Shown piece after piece: positions 30,258 through 38,473 of a DNA stretch of 64,000 nucleotides. The translations under genes were made by a program, and so were the position numbers. The number at the start of each line of letters is the position of its first letter. The first letter of the stretch is position 1. Source of the stretch: Hyphomicrobiaceae bacterium (GTDB lineage Bacteria; Pseudomonadota; Alphaproteobacteria; Rhizobiales; Hyphomicrobiaceae); NCBI GenBank assembly GCA_022844275.1, contig JALHMB010000006.1, positions 447,556 through 511,555 of the forward strand. Reading direction: 5' to 3'. The notes beneath the pieces were generated by a model. It worked only from the letters and a program-made list of their open reading frames with translations, was not told the origin of the DNA and did not search any database.

Positions 30258-31313
30258 TTAGAGGGCTGCTAGCCGCTGATCGACGATCTCTGCCGCGTCC
30301 GCCCAGCTCGGAAAGTGCTCCGCCGCGCGCAGTGCTGCTGCTCGTAGCTCCGATCTCAGTGACAGTTCCGCGAGAACACGCGCCAACGCGGCTCGAAGGG
30401 CCTCGGGCGAACGCTCGGACACGATGAGCGCGGCATTCGGTTCGAGCCAGCCGCGCACAGCGTCCGCACCCGTGGTCACGGTCGGCAGCCCCCGCGCGAT
30501 CGCCTCCGCGACCGCCATGCCATAGCCCTCGTGCAACGAAGCGGCGGCGTAAACATGTGCCGAGCGCCACGTCGCATCGAGTTCCGCCGCTGTGATGCCG
30601 CCCCTGAGCACGACCCGGTTGGTCAAACCGGCAGCCGCGATCCGAGCTTGCAGTCGATCCACGTAGCCGGGCGCCCGATCGAGGTCGCCAACGATGTCGA
30701 GGTGCCAGGGCAGATGCGCGAGCCCAGCCAAAGCGTCGACCAGAATGTGATAGCCCTTCCGCTCGATGATCGCGCCGACAGACAACAGCCGCATTACACC
30801 CCCCTGCGGGGCTTCCACGACAGCGACGTGCTCGATCCCCGGTAGGGCGACCGCAATCCGGGCCTCGGGTACGTCGTAATCGGCCATCAGCGTCGCCGCA
30901 GTCGTCTCGGACGTCGTAATGACGAGACGACAGGCCGCGAGCGCCGTTCGCTCTGCCGCCTTGAAGCGCGCCTGCTCATCCGGCGGCAGCCCCTCCTCTC
31001 TGGCAATCGGATGATGAAAGACCATCACGGCTCGCAGACGCGAGGCCTCGCGCGCGAGCACATCCGCCAGCGGTGAGAAGCAGATCTGATCCGCAACGAC
31101 CAGCGCGCCGTCCGGAAGCGCGGCCAGCAGTGCCGCCGAGCGCACTCGCGCCGCGGCATCGGGGCGTGGGAAGCCCGCCGGCAGATCGAGCGTCGCCACG
31201 TCCCATCCCCGCGCGCCGAGCGCCTGCATGAGCCGCGTGTTGTAGACGAACCCGCCCGTCAACGGCGCGTAGTCGATCGAGTTCGCGAAGACCAGGCGGC
31301 GCGGCTGCGGCAT
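30258..31313 (-). CDS. Family 4 glycosyltransferase
   Basis: A 351-residue GT-B fold glycosyltransferase. The N-terminal acceptor domain holds SIDYAPLTGGFVYNTRLMQ. The C-terminal donor domain has MRLLSVGAIIERKGYHILVDAL and the GT4 EX7E motif in HEGYGMAVAEAIARGLP. It is likely cytoplasmic and acts on a nucleotide-sugar donor; donor and acceptor are unknown. ATG 31313 (MPQPRRLVFANSID) is preferred over upstream in-frame starts because similarity begins there. No sugar-biosynthesis genes are next to it. Confidence 0.85.
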   Translation of the reverse strand: MPQPRRLVFANSIDYAPLTGGFVYNTRLMQALGARGWDVATLDLPAGFPRPDAAARVRSAALLAALPDGALVVADQICFSPLADVLAREASRLRAVMVFHHPIAREEGLPPDEQARFKAAERTALAACRLVITTSETTAATLMADYDVPEARIAVALPGIEHVAVVEAPQGGVMRLLSVGAIIERKGYHILVDALAGLAHLPWHLDIVGDLDRAPGYVDRLQARIAAAGLTNRVVLRGGITAAELDATWRSAHVYAAASLHEGYGMAVAEAIARGLPTVTTGADAVRGWLEPNAALIVSERSPEALRAALARVLAELSLRSELRAAALRAAEHFPSWADAAEIVDQRLAAL

Positions 31314-31409
31314 TGTTCGTCCTCTATCAACCTGCGCTATGGCATGAAGGAGCACCATGCTATGCGCTCGAACTGAAGACCACCACTGAGCGAACAAGTC
31401 GGAGCGTCA

Positions 31410-32789
31410 ATGAGCCAGGAAGCGCCGGAGATCGAACCTGCCGAGGACCAGGAGGCGATGAACCGCCGCCGCCTCGAGGCCCTTCGACTGGCGCTCGAGC
31501 AGAACCAGGCCGCGAACGTGCGTGTGCTCACGCACGGCCTGCGCGCGCCCGACCTCGCCGATATCATCGAGCTTCTCGAACCAGATGAGCGCGTTCGACT
31601 CATCCAGATGCTGGGCGATGACTTCGATCCCGAAGTCATGTCGGAGCTTGAGGAAGGCGTTCGCGACCAGCTCGCCGAGGCCCTGCCGAACGACGTTCTC
31701 GCGCGCGTCCTGACCGAGCTCGACACCGACGACGCCGCCTACGTTCTCGAAAGCCTCGACAAGGAGGACCAGCAGGAAGTCCTCTCACAGATGCCCTCGA
31801 GCGACCGCGCGGCGCTCGAACGGAACCTCGAATATCCGGAAGAGACGGCCGGCCGTCTCATGCAGACGGACTTCGTCGCCGTGCCGCCCTTCTGGACGGT
31901 TGGCCGCGTCATCGACCACATGCGCGAGTCCCAAGACCTGCCCGAGACCTTCACGGATATCTTCGTTGTCGATCCGAGCTACCGGGTGATCGGAACGATC
32001 GACCTTTCCCGCCTTCTGCGCACGAAGCGTGAGGTGCTCGTGCAGGACATCATGGAAGCCGACCAGCACACGGTTTCCGCAACCCTCGACCAGGAAGAAA
32101 TGGCGCGCCAGTTCGAGCGCTACGATCTGAAATCGGCGCCCGTTGTCGACGCCAACAAGCGCCTCGTCGGCGTCGTCACCGTCGACGACATCGTCGAGGT
32201 CATCGAGGAGGAGACGGATGAAGACCTCCGTCGCCTCGCCGGCGTTGGCGACGAGGGCATTGGCGACAGCGTCATCAGCACGGTGAGGAGCCGAATTATC
32301 TGGCTCGCGATCAACCTATGCACCGCCGGGCTCGCCGCCTTGGTCATCAAGCAGTTCGACGCTTCCATCCAGCAGATGGTGGCACTTGCCGTGCTCATGC
32401 CGATCGTCGCCTCCATGGGCGGCAATGCGGGCACGCAGACCATGGCGGTCACCGTGCGCGCGCTGGCGACGCGGGAGCTTGGCCCGGCGAATCGGACGCG
32501 CATCATCCTGCGCGAGGCCGCCGTCGGCCTGATCAACGGCCTCGTCCTCGGCGCGCTCATCGGGCCGATCGTTTTCTTGTGGTTCGGGATCGGCCAGCTC
32601 GGCATGGTCATCGCGACGGCGCTGCTGATCAATCTCTTCTCGGCCGCGGTCGCCGGCATTCTCGTGCCGATCACGCTCGATCGCCTCGGCTTCGATCCGG
32701 CCGTCGCCTCCACAACATTCGTGACGACCATCACCGACGTGATCGGCTTCGTCGCCTTCCTCGGACTGGCGACGTTGGTGCTGCTGTAG
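31410..32789 (+). CDS. mgtE: Magnesium transporter MgtE
   Basis: A 459-residue magnesium channel. The cytoplasmic MgtE N domain (about 20-140, helical repeats such as LPNDVLARVLTELDTDDAAY) acts as a Mg2+-sensing gate. Two CBS domains follow (about 140-265; LMQTDFVAVPPFWTVG, VQDIMEADQHTVSATLDQEE), then a connecting helix and five membrane helices with the conserved MGGNAGTQTMAVTVRAL and GLINGLVLGALIGP. GGAG precedes ATG 31410. A palindromic repeat follows the stop. Confidence 0.95.
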   Translation: MSQEAPEIEPAEDQEAMNRRRLEALRLALEQNQAANVRVLTHGLRAPDLADIIELLEPDERVRLIQMLGDDFDPEVMSELEEGVRDQLAEALPNDVLARVLTELDTDDAAYVLESLDKEDQQEVLSQMPSSDRAALERNLEYPEETAGRLMQTDFVAVPPFWTVGRVIDHMRESQDLPETFTDIFVVDPSYRVIGTIDLSRLLRTKREVLVQDIMEADQHTVSATLDQEEMARQFERYDLKSAPVVDANKRLVGVVTVDDIVEVIEEETDEDLRRLAGVGDEGIGDSVISTVRSRIIWLAINLCTAGLAALVIKQFDASIQQMVALAVLMPIVASMGGNAGTQTMAVTVRALATRELGPANRTRIILREAAVGLINGLVLGALIGPIVFLWFGIGQLGMVIATALLINLFSAAVAGILVPITLDRLGFDPAVASTTFVTTITDVIGFVAFLGLATLVLL

Positions 32790-32810
32790 TCGCGCGCGCT
32801 CAGCGGCTTC

Positions 32811-32837
32811 TCTCTCCCCGCGTGCGGGGAAAAGGGG
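32811..32837. repeat. CTCTCCCCGC..GCGGGGAAAAGGGG palindromic repeat
   Basis: CTCTCCCCGC, loop GT, GCGGGGAAAAGGGG: part of the same family as the copies near 44.49 kb and 59.50 kb. It lies in the 52-nt gap between the convergent mgtE and SIMPL genes and could terminate both. Confidence 0.6.
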
Positions 32838-32841
32838 AATG

Positions 32842-33567
32842 TTACATCCCCACTTCCAGCACGTAAGAGACCTCGACGCGGACGGTGAGCGTCTCGGTGC
32901 CCAACTCGACGGGCACGCTTTCCGCGTACGATGAGCTACGTGCCGCCATCGGCCGCGGCGGACGCGGGCCTGTGACCTCCTCGGTGATACTCATCACCGG
33001 TCCGAGCCGCGCACCTGCGGCTTCCGCCAGCACGCGCGCACGCTGCTTGGCGTTGTCCATGGCCTTCTTGCGCGCCTCGTCCTTGCGCTTCTCGGCATCC
33101 GAGACGATGAAATTGATGCCGCTCGCCTGGTTGGCGCCGAGCGTCACGACCTGGTCCAGAATCTCGCCGAGCCTGGCGATCGCGCGCACCTTCACCGTCA
33201 CCTGATTGCGCACGGTGTAGCCCTCGACCTGCTGGCGGTCTTTCACCGTGCGATAGCGCGGATGGATCTGGAACTGCTGCGTCTGGATGTCCTTGGCGTC
33301 GATACCGGCGGCCTTGAGACCATCGACGACCTTGCGCATGGCGGCGTTGTTGGCGGTGAGCGCTTCGCGCGCGGTCTGCCCGTCGGTGACGACGCCGGTC
33401 GTTATTTCGGCGCTGTCGGGCGTCGCTTCGACGCTGCCGTGTCCAGCGACCGCCACGAAGCGCTCGGCGCGTCTTTCCTGGGCTTGGGCGCTGCTCATGC
33501 TCGCGGCTCCGAGGATTGGGACGAGCGCGAACAAGGCCGCGATCGACAGTGAGGTGAGAGGTTTCAT
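32842..33567 (-). CDS. SIMPL domain (DUF541) periplasmic protein
   Basis: A 241-residue exported protein. The signal peptide MKPLTSLSIAALFALVPILG runs to the SSAQAQ cleavage region. The SIMPL/DUF541 domain has VAVAGHGSVEATPDSAEITTG, ANNAAMRKVVDGLKAAGIDAKD, GYTVRNQVTVKVRAIARLGEI and the C-terminal VRVEVSYVLEV. Family members include periplasmic and outer-membrane proteins (BP26/Omp28 in Brucella) of unsettled function, with stress-related roles proposed. Codon usage is normal for the window. Confidence 0.9.
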   Translation of the reverse strand: MKPLTSLSIAALFALVPILGAASMSSAQAQERRAERFVAVAGHGSVEATPDSAEITTGVVTDGQTAREALTANNAAMRKVVDGLKAAGIDAKDIQTQQFQIHPRYRTVKDRQQVEGYTVRNQVTVKVRAIARLGEILDQVVTLGANQASGINFIVSDAEKRKDEARKKAMDNAKQRARVLAEAAGARLGPVMSITEEVTGPRPPRPMAARSSSYAESVPVELGTETLTVRVEVSYVLEVGM

Positions 33568-33761
33568 ATGTCTGTCCGTTCGTTTCCCGGCTGGGATGCT
33601 CTGTGGCCGTCCAATACGGCAAAAGCGTGCTGGGAAACGCGGCGGCGAGCGTTTTCCGTTGGACCGAGCACCAGCTTCGAGCCGTGGGGTGCAAAGAGCG
33701 TCGCGAACCTGTTATAGAGGCGCGCTTTCCGCGGGGCCCCTCAAGGCAGCCGAGCATCGCG

Positions 33762-33837
33762 GGGCCCGTAGCTCAATGGTTAGAGCCGGCGGCTCATAAC
33801 CGTCTGGTTGCAGGTTCGAGTCCTGCCGGGCCCACCA
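33762..33837 (+). tRNA. tRNA-Ile (CAU anticodon, lysidine type)
   Basis: A 76-nt cloverleaf: acceptor GGGCCCG/CGGGCCC, D arm GCTCAATGGTTAGAGC, anticodon stem-loop GGCGG CTCATAA CCGTC with anticodon CAU, T arm GCAGG TTCGAGT CCTGC, and an encoded CCA. Anticodon CAU could be elongator Met, but the D-loop and body match the ileX/Ile2 class whose C34 is changed to lysidine so that it reads AUA. Initiator is excluded (acceptor 1-72 paired, no GGG/CCC anticodon stem). Confidence 0.9.
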
Positions 33838-34117
33838 TTTTTCGCTCACGCCGAGCTCACTTCGTTCGCCGGCTCCGCGGGGGCGGGCCAAAGGCCCGGG
33901 CCGCGGTCGCGGCCTCAAGCTGGATGCTCCTCCTACCAACGGCTCCGAGGCCTATTCCGGCTCGGGATGCTCCATCCCAGCAAATCCCTCGAAAATTGTC
34001 TGGATAACGTTCAGTAAATAGTTAGGCGGCTGCGACACTATGGCTGTCGCGGTTGCCTCACGCTCCCGGTGGCACCGTGGACACCGAGGTCGCCATGACC
34101 TCTGAAAGTACAGGACA

Positions 34118-34408
34118 ATGATCGTTCTTGCAGGGCCATCACACCCCGGACGCTTACTCAAGGATCTCTACCTCGATCCCCTCGACATGAGCGCGGCTGC
34201 GCTCGCGGCCCGCATCGAGGTGTCGGGCGCCTCGCTTGTGCACCTCGTCAAGGGCGAGACTGCCATGACGGCCGACATGGCCGTGCGCCTGGGGCGCTTC
34301 TTCGGAAATTCCGCCGAGTACTGGATGAACCTCCAGCGCGACTACGACCTGAGCAAGGCTCGGCGGCGGGTGAACGTCCATCGCATCGTGCCACTGAAGG
34401 GTGAGTAG
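34118..34408 (+). CDS. Solitary HigA-type antitoxin (XRE family)
   Basis: A 96-residue HigA-like helix-turn-helix protein: HPGRLLKDLYLDPLDMSAAA, then ALAARIEVSGASLVHLVKGE as the DNA-binding helices, and VRLGRFFGNSAEYWMNLQRD with the conserved W typical of the HigA/VapI family. No toxin frame is found in the 280 nt upstream or the 190 nt downstream, so it is an orphan. Possible roles are autonomous repression or protection against a distant HigB such as the one at 36693. The start ATG 34118 has a weak ACAGGAC upstream. Confidence 0.82.
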   Translation: MIVLAGPSHPGRLLKDLYLDPLDMSAAALAARIEVSGASLVHLVKGETAMTADMAVRLGRFFGNSAEYWMNLQRDYDLSKARRRVNVHRIVPLKGE

Positions 34409-34599
34409 GGAGCCGGGCACTTCTCCCCTCCAGCCCTGCACAGCGCCCACCCCTGGTGCGCGGCCATTCCTGCTGGCACGTCCGGGCAATTCCCCGTAAT
34501 CAGGACCCGTGGAGCATCGGTGCGCCAAGGCTGCCTTCGCGGCCTTCCACGGACGCGCGGACTGCCACGTGAAGCGCCCTGAGACGCCCGAGACCCGCC

Positions 34600-36036
34600 A
34601 TGAACGAGATGTCCCCGACCCGCGCTCGCCCGCTTTCGCCCGAGATCATCGAGCGCTTCGCCGCGATCGTGGGCAAAGCGCACGCCCTCGTCGATCCCGA
34701 TCAGCAGCTCCCCTACCTCAAGGAGCTGCGCGACAAGTACGTCGGCCGCTCGGCGCTCGTGCTGCGTCCAGCCACGACCGATGAGGTGAGCCGCATCATG
34801 GCGCTCGCCCATGAGCTGAACCTCGCCGTGGTCCCGCAGGCGGGCAACACGGGTCTCGTCGGCGGGCAGATCCCGCAGCATGGCGAGATCGTCGTGTCGG
34901 TCGCGCGCCTCAACAAAGTGCGCCACGTCGATCCGGCCGGCACGAGCATGACCGTCGAGGCCGGCTTGACGCTGCAGGAATGCCAGGACGTCGCGGAGAA
35001 GGCAGGCCGCCTCTTTCCGCTGGCGCTGCCCTCGCAGGGAAGCTGCCGCATCGGCGGCAATCTCGGCACGAACGCGGGCGGCGTCGGCGTGCTTGCGTAC
35101 GGCAATGCGCGCCAGCAGGTGCTGGGGCTCGAGGTCGTGCTCGCGGACGGGCGCGTGTGGAATGGGCTGCGCGCGCTCAAGAAGGACAACACGGGTTACG
35201 ACCTGCGCGATCTCTTCATCGGGTCGGAGGGCACGCTCGGCATCATCACGGCGGCGGTGCTGCGCCTGCTGCCGCGCCCGGCCGAGATGGCGACGGCCAT
35301 GGTCACGCTGCCCTCGATCGACAATGCGCTGAAGCTGCTCTCGGAAGCGCAGGGACGCGCGGGTGGCACCCTCACGGCATTCGAATTCATTCCGCGGCTC
35401 ATGGTCGAAATCGTGCTGAAGCACATCAAGGGCACGCGCGATCCCTTCGCGACGCCCTATCCCTGGTACGTGCTGCTCGAGATCTCCGGCCCCAAGGCCG
35501 ACGGCACGGCACAGGCACAGATGGAGGACATTCTCGTCGCCGCGAGCGAGAGCGGTCTCATTCTCGATGCGGCGATCGCGCAGTCGCCCAACCAGGCGCG
35601 CGATCTTTGGCTCATCCGCGAGTCCATCTCGGAGGCGCAGCGGCCCGAGGGCGGCAACGTCAAGCACGACATCTCGGTCGCGGTCGCGCGCATTCCGGAG
35701 TTCCTGGAGCGCGCCGCGGCGGCCGTCCAGAAGGTCTGCCCCGGCGCGCGCCCTCTGCCGATCGGCCACTTCGGCGATGGCAACATTCACTACAACATCG
35801 CCAAGCCCGTCGGCGCGGACGACAAGGTCTTTCTTGCCCAGTGGGACGCGATCATGGGCGCGGTTCACGATGTGGTCGCGGCCATGGACGGCTCGATATC
35901 GGCCGAGCACGGCATTGGCGTCATGAAGCGTGGCGAGCTGGCGCGCCTCAAGGACCCGATCGAGCTCGATCTCATGCGCCGCATCAAGGACGCGCTCGAT
36001 CCAAAAGGCTTGCTCAATCCCGGCAAGGTGCTCTGA
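34600..36036 (+). CDS. FAD-binding oxidase (GlcD/D-2-hydroxyacid dehydrogenase family)
   Basis: A 478-residue VAO-fold flavoprotein. The FAD-binding PCMH domain (about 50-225) has VLRPATTDEVSRIMALAHE, VVPQAGNTGLVGGQIP, SQGSCRIGGNLGTNAGGVGV and FIGSEGTLGIITAAVL. The C-terminal oxidase domain ends HGIGVMKRGELARLKDP and LDPKGLLNPGKVL, with GHFGDGNIHYNI contributing likely metal or substrate histidines. It is close to D-2-hydroxyglutarate or D-lactate dehydrogenases acting on D-2-hydroxyacids; which one is unresolved. It lies between two tRNA genes. Confidence 0.92.
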   Translation: MNEMSPTRARPLSPEIIERFAAIVGKAHALVDPDQQLPYLKELRDKYVGRSALVLRPATTDEVSRIMALAHELNLAVVPQAGNTGLVGGQIPQHGEIVVSVARLNKVRHVDPAGTSMTVEAGLTLQECQDVAEKAGRLFPLALPSQGSCRIGGNLGTNAGGVGVLAYGNARQQVLGLEVVLADGRVWNGLRALKKDNTGYDLRDLFIGSEGTLGIITAAVLRLLPRPAEMATAMVTLPSIDNALKLLSEAQGRAGGTLTAFEFIPRLMVEIVLKHIKGTRDPFATPYPWYVLLEISGPKADGTAQAQMEDILVAASESGLILDAAIAQSPNQARDLWLIRESISEAQRPEGGNVKHDISVAVARIPEFLERAAAAVQKVCPGARPLPIGHFGDGNIHYNIAKPVGADDKVFLAQWDAIMGAVHDVVAAMDGSISAEHGIGVMKRGELARLKDPIELDLMRRIKDALDPKGLLNPGKVL

Positions 36037-36050
36037 CGCCAAAAGAAAAA

Positions 36051-36070
36051 GAGCCGCGCTCGCGCGGCTC
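36051..36070 (-). terminator. Rho-independent terminator, minus orientation
   Basis: GAGCCGCG, loop CTCG, CGCGGCTC: a perfect 8-bp stem. The A-rich AAAAGAAAAA at 36041-36050 gives a T-run only when read leftward, so it best stops minus-strand transcripts such as those leaving higBA. It may also act on the oxidase transcript from the other side. Confidence 0.7.
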
Positions 36071-36119
36071 AGGCGTCCACTAGGGAGGCATCAAAAACGG
36101 AGTGACGCACCTGTCACTC

Positions 36120-36156
36120 GAGCATCCGGTGCGTGGCGGTGCCGGATGTGATGCTC
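36120..36156. other. Imperfect hairpin upstream of tRNA-Val
   Basis: GAGCATCCGG on the left and CCGGATG plus GATGCTC on the right form a long imperfect hairpin. A second small one (GTGAC GCACCT GTCAC, 36102-36117) precedes it. Purpose unknown; a readthrough block ahead of the tRNA promoter is possible. Confidence 0.4.
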
Positions 36157-36275
36157 AACTAAGGAGCCGGGCTAAAGGTTCCTTTAAGGGCCGCTCTCCA
36201 AAGCGGTTCATATTTGCCTCATAAGATCGGGGTTTACAGCGCCCGCCTCGGGAAGCTAGAGGGTGCACAAGTCGG

Positions 36276-36350
<75 letters not shown>

Positions 36351-36363
36351 TTTCCAGTTGGCC

Positions 36364-36681
36364 TTACGCAACTTGAGCCGGCTTGATCCTGGCGAGATCG
36401 GCTGCAATCGCGCGCTCTGCGTGCCAAAGGTCGTAGGCCTCCTGCATCCTGATCCACAGGCGGGGGCCATTGCCGCAGAACTTGCCGAGCCGCAAGGCCA
36501 TCTCCGGTGTGACGGAGGTCGTCCCCGCCAGGATTCGATGCAAGGTCTGACGCGTGACATTCAGCGCCTTCGCAACCTGAGTTACGCTCAGCCCAAGCGC
36601 CGGCAGAACATCCTCGCGCAGCAGCGCGCCGGGATGGGTTGGGCAGCGATCCTGTCCTCTCTTGGCCGCATATTCGGGCAT
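36364..36681 (-). CDS. higA: HigA antitoxin
   Basis: A 105-residue antitoxin and autorepressor of the HigA/VapI XRE family. HPGALLREDVLPALGLSVTQ is followed by the helix-turn-helix AKALNVTRQTLHRILAGTTS and MALRLGKFCGNGPRLWIRMQEAYDL. It lies 11 nt after the higB stop, the toxin-first order characteristic of higBA. It binds HigB and, with it, an operator upstream; a fitting palindrome is seen at 36978-36994. The stop lies 13 nt from the end of tRNA-Val, so the module is inserted close behind the tRNA. Confidence 0.93.
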   Translation of the reverse strand: MPEYAAKRGQDRCPTHPGALLREDVLPALGLSVTQVAKALNVTRQTLHRILAGTTSVTPEMALRLGKFCGNGPRLWIRMQEAYDLWHAERAIAADLARIKPAQVA

Positions 36682-36692
36682 GGCTCAGCCTC

Positions 36693-36971
36693 CTAGTGGT
36701 ACTGCTCGAGGTCGACCCTCATCGCGTCGCCATCCTCAAACTCGAATGTAATGCACCAAGGTCCGTTCACATGAACCGTGTAGCGCACAGGGTCGTAGCC
36801 TCTGAGGGCATGAAAATCGAAACCCGGCACGTTCATATCCTCTGGGCGTTCCGCGCTATCCAGAGCGTCGAGCCGCCGCAGTATGCGCTGATGTAGCGAT
36901 GCGTTGATCTTTCTCGACGTGCCTGTCTTCCATAGCTCGCCCAGACCTTTGCTTTTGAACGAGCGGATCAT
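36693..36971 (-). CDS. higB: HigB toxin (RelE superfamily)
   Basis: A 92-residue ribosome-dependent mRNA interferase of the RelE/HigB type. It opens MIRSFKSKGLGELWKTG and has KINASLHQRILRRLDALDSA, LRGYDPVRYTVHVNGPWCI and the closing FEFEDGDAMRVDLEQYH, with the catalytic arginine/tyrosine pattern of HigB. Translation starts at ATG 36971, immediately behind a -10-like element, so the message appears leaderless. Induced when HigA is lost. Confidence 0.94.
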   Translation of the reverse strand: MIRSFKSKGLGELWKTGTSRKINASLHQRILRRLDALDSAERPEDMNVPGFDFHALRGYDPVRYTVHVNGPWCITFEFEDGDAMRVDLEQYH

Positions 36972-36977
36972 GGGCGC

Positions 36978-37008
36978 GTAACATACAATGTTACACTCCG
37001 CCGGTCAA
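36978..37008 (-). promoter_or_regulatory. higBA promoter with overlapping HigA operator
   Basis: On the minus strand: TTGACC (37008-37003), exactly 17 nt, TATGTT (36985-36980). The palindrome GTAACAT-ACA-ATGTTAC (36978-36994) covers the -10 and reaches 7 nt from the higB ATG. A start point about 7 nt after the -10 would fall at about 36973, two nucleotides before the start codon. Promoter and operator are inferred from sequence. Confidence 0.7.
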
Positions 37009-37038
37009 TCGGCAGATCGGGCCCAAGTGTGCTGCCCC

Positions 37039-37737
37039 TCAGACCGTCCGTTGCCCCTGGTCGAAAAGCGGCACGCCGGGTCGGCGCATGATCACGATCA
37101 GGAAGGCACCGGCAAGTATGCCGCCAATGTGCGCCCACCAGGCGACCGGGCTGCCGTCGGGTATGGCCAGCATCACGAACTGCGTCGCGATCCAGGCGCC
37201 GAGCGCCCAGGCGGCCGTGATCCGCAATGGAATGAAGCGGAAGGCCAACACCCATACGCGCACCTTCGGATGCAGGATGAGGTAGGCCGAAATGACGCCG
37301 GCCACCGCGCCGGATGCACCGATCAGCGGGACGTCGGAAGAGGGCGTCATCACCGCGTGAGCGAGACCGCCGGCGACGCCGCAGAGGAGATAGAAGGCGA
37401 GGAAACGCACATGGCCCATGGAGTCTTCGACGTTGTCGCCGAAGACCCACAGGAACAGCATATTCCCGATGAGATGCATCGGGCTCCCGTGCAGGAACTG
37501 ATAAGTGATGAGCGTCAGCGGCTCGGGCACGGCGTAGAAGGCGCTCGGCTTGCGCAGGACACCGCCGCCTGTACCGAGCAGCTCCGAGGGAATGGCCGCG
37601 AAGTCCGCGATGTATCCCTGGTCAGGGGTCGCAAGCTGCAGGCCGAAGATGATGACGTTGAGGGCGATGATGCCGACCGTCACCCACTGCCATTGGATCA
37701 CGCGCAGCGGATTCTCGTCTCTCAGGGGCACGAACAC
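37039..37737 (-). CDS. Rhomboid family intramembrane serine protease
   Basis: About 232 residues with six or seven membrane helices. The conserved HGSPMHLIGNMLFLWVFGDN (HxxxN, oxyanion), the catalytic serine in LIGASGAVAGVISAY and the catalytic histidine in WWAHIGGILAGAFLI are all present, so the enzyme looks active. It cleaves membrane-spanning substrates; which ones is unknown. I place the start at GTG 37737 because GAGGAG lies 9 nt upstream; the frame also allows TTG 37773. Confidence 0.92.
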   Translation of the reverse strand: MFVPLRDENPLRVIQWQWVTVGIIALNVIIFGLQLATPDQGYIADFAAIPSELLGTGGGVLRKPSAFYAVPEPLTLITYQFLHGSPMHLIGNMLFLWVFGDNVEDSMGHVRFLAFYLLCGVAGGLAHAVMTPSSDVPLIGASGAVAGVISAYLILHPKVRVWVLAFRFIPLRITAAWALGAWIATQFVMLAIPDGSPVAWWAHIGGILAGAFLIVIMRRPGVPLFDQGQRTV

Positions 37738-37854
37738 GCGACGATACTCCTCGGAGCGGCGACAGGATGCCAATGGACGCGCGGATAATAGCGGAATTCA
37801 GGAGACCGGTATCAGCGATCTGCGGAAAGCATCGCCGACCTCCCTGCGCCGGCA

Positions 37855-38457
37855 CTAGGACGCCCCGCTCTCGCGGTTCTGGCCGGGCACCCACAGCACG
37901 TCGCGGTCTCCCTGATCGTTGACGTAGCGGCTCGCCACAAACAGGAGATCGGAGAGGCGATTGAGATAGCGGATGGCTGCCTCGCTCACGGGCTCATCGG
38001 GCTCGGCCGCAAGCTCGACTAGCAGGCGCTCGGCGCGCCGGCATACGGTGCGGGCGACGTGAAGCGCCGCGGCGCCGGCCGAGCCGCCCGGCAGGACGAA
38101 CGAGCGCAGGGGCTTGAGGGCTGCATTCATCTCGTCGATCTCGTGCTCGAGGCGCTGCACCTGTGCCGGCACGACGCGGAGCGGCTCATACGGAAGCGGC
38201 TTGCCGCGGTCGGGCAGGCAGAGGTCCGCACCGAGATCGAAGAGATCGTTCTGGATGCGGCCGAGGATCGCATCGACGTCGATCGGGAAGCCGATGCCAG
38301 CAAGATGCACCCGCGCCATGCCGACCGCCGCATTCGTCTCGTCGACGGTGCCGTAGGCCGACACGCGCAGGCTGTCCTTGCGGACGCGCTCGCCGCTGCC
38401 GAGAGCGGTCGTCCCGTTGTCGCCGGTGCGGGTGTAGATCTTGTTCAAAACAACCAT
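37855..38457 (-). CDS. Corrinoid adenosyltransferase, PduO type
   Basis: A 200-residue ATP:cob(I)alamin adenosyltransferase that makes adenosylcobalamin. The N-terminal IYTRTGDNGTTALGSGERV binds ATP. RVSAYGTVDETNAAVGMAR and the C-terminal RRAERLLVELAAEP plus IRYLNRLSDLLFVASRYVN (corrinoid-binding Arg/Asp/Phe pattern) are all kept. It is followed leftward by the rhomboid gene. No cobalamin riboswitch is seen in the 16-nt gap to the preceding small gene, with which it likely shares a transcript. Confidence 0.95.
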   Translation of the reverse strand: MVVLNKIYTRTGDNGTTALGSGERVRKDSLRVSAYGTVDETNAAVGMARVHLAGIGFPIDVDAILGRIQNDLFDLGADLCLPDRGKPLPYEPLRVVPAQVQRLEHEIDEMNAALKPLRSFVLPGGSAGAAALHVARTVCRRAERLLVELAAEPDEPVSEAAIRYLNRLSDLLFVASRYVNDQGDRDVLWVPGQNRESGAS

Positions 38458-38473
38458 GGTCGCGCGCCCTCCA

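Noticed and set aside
33712..33939. Minus-strand frame containing QDSNLQPDGYEPPALTIELR
   Set aside because: This is the familiar false translation of a tRNA gene read from the wrong strand (tRNA-Ile at 33762).
34000..34010. DnaA-box-like TCTGGATAA
   Set aside because: A single 8-of-9 match without clustering or an AT-rich unwinding region is not evidence for an origin.
34342..36042. 566-codon minus-strand frame opposite the FAD oxidase
   Set aside because: Antisense shadow; the plus-strand protein has full family motifs.
38458..38473. Possible cobalamin riboswitch ahead of the PduO-type gene
   Set aside because: Only 16 nt separate it from the upstream gene, and no B12-box-like sequence is seen further upstream.
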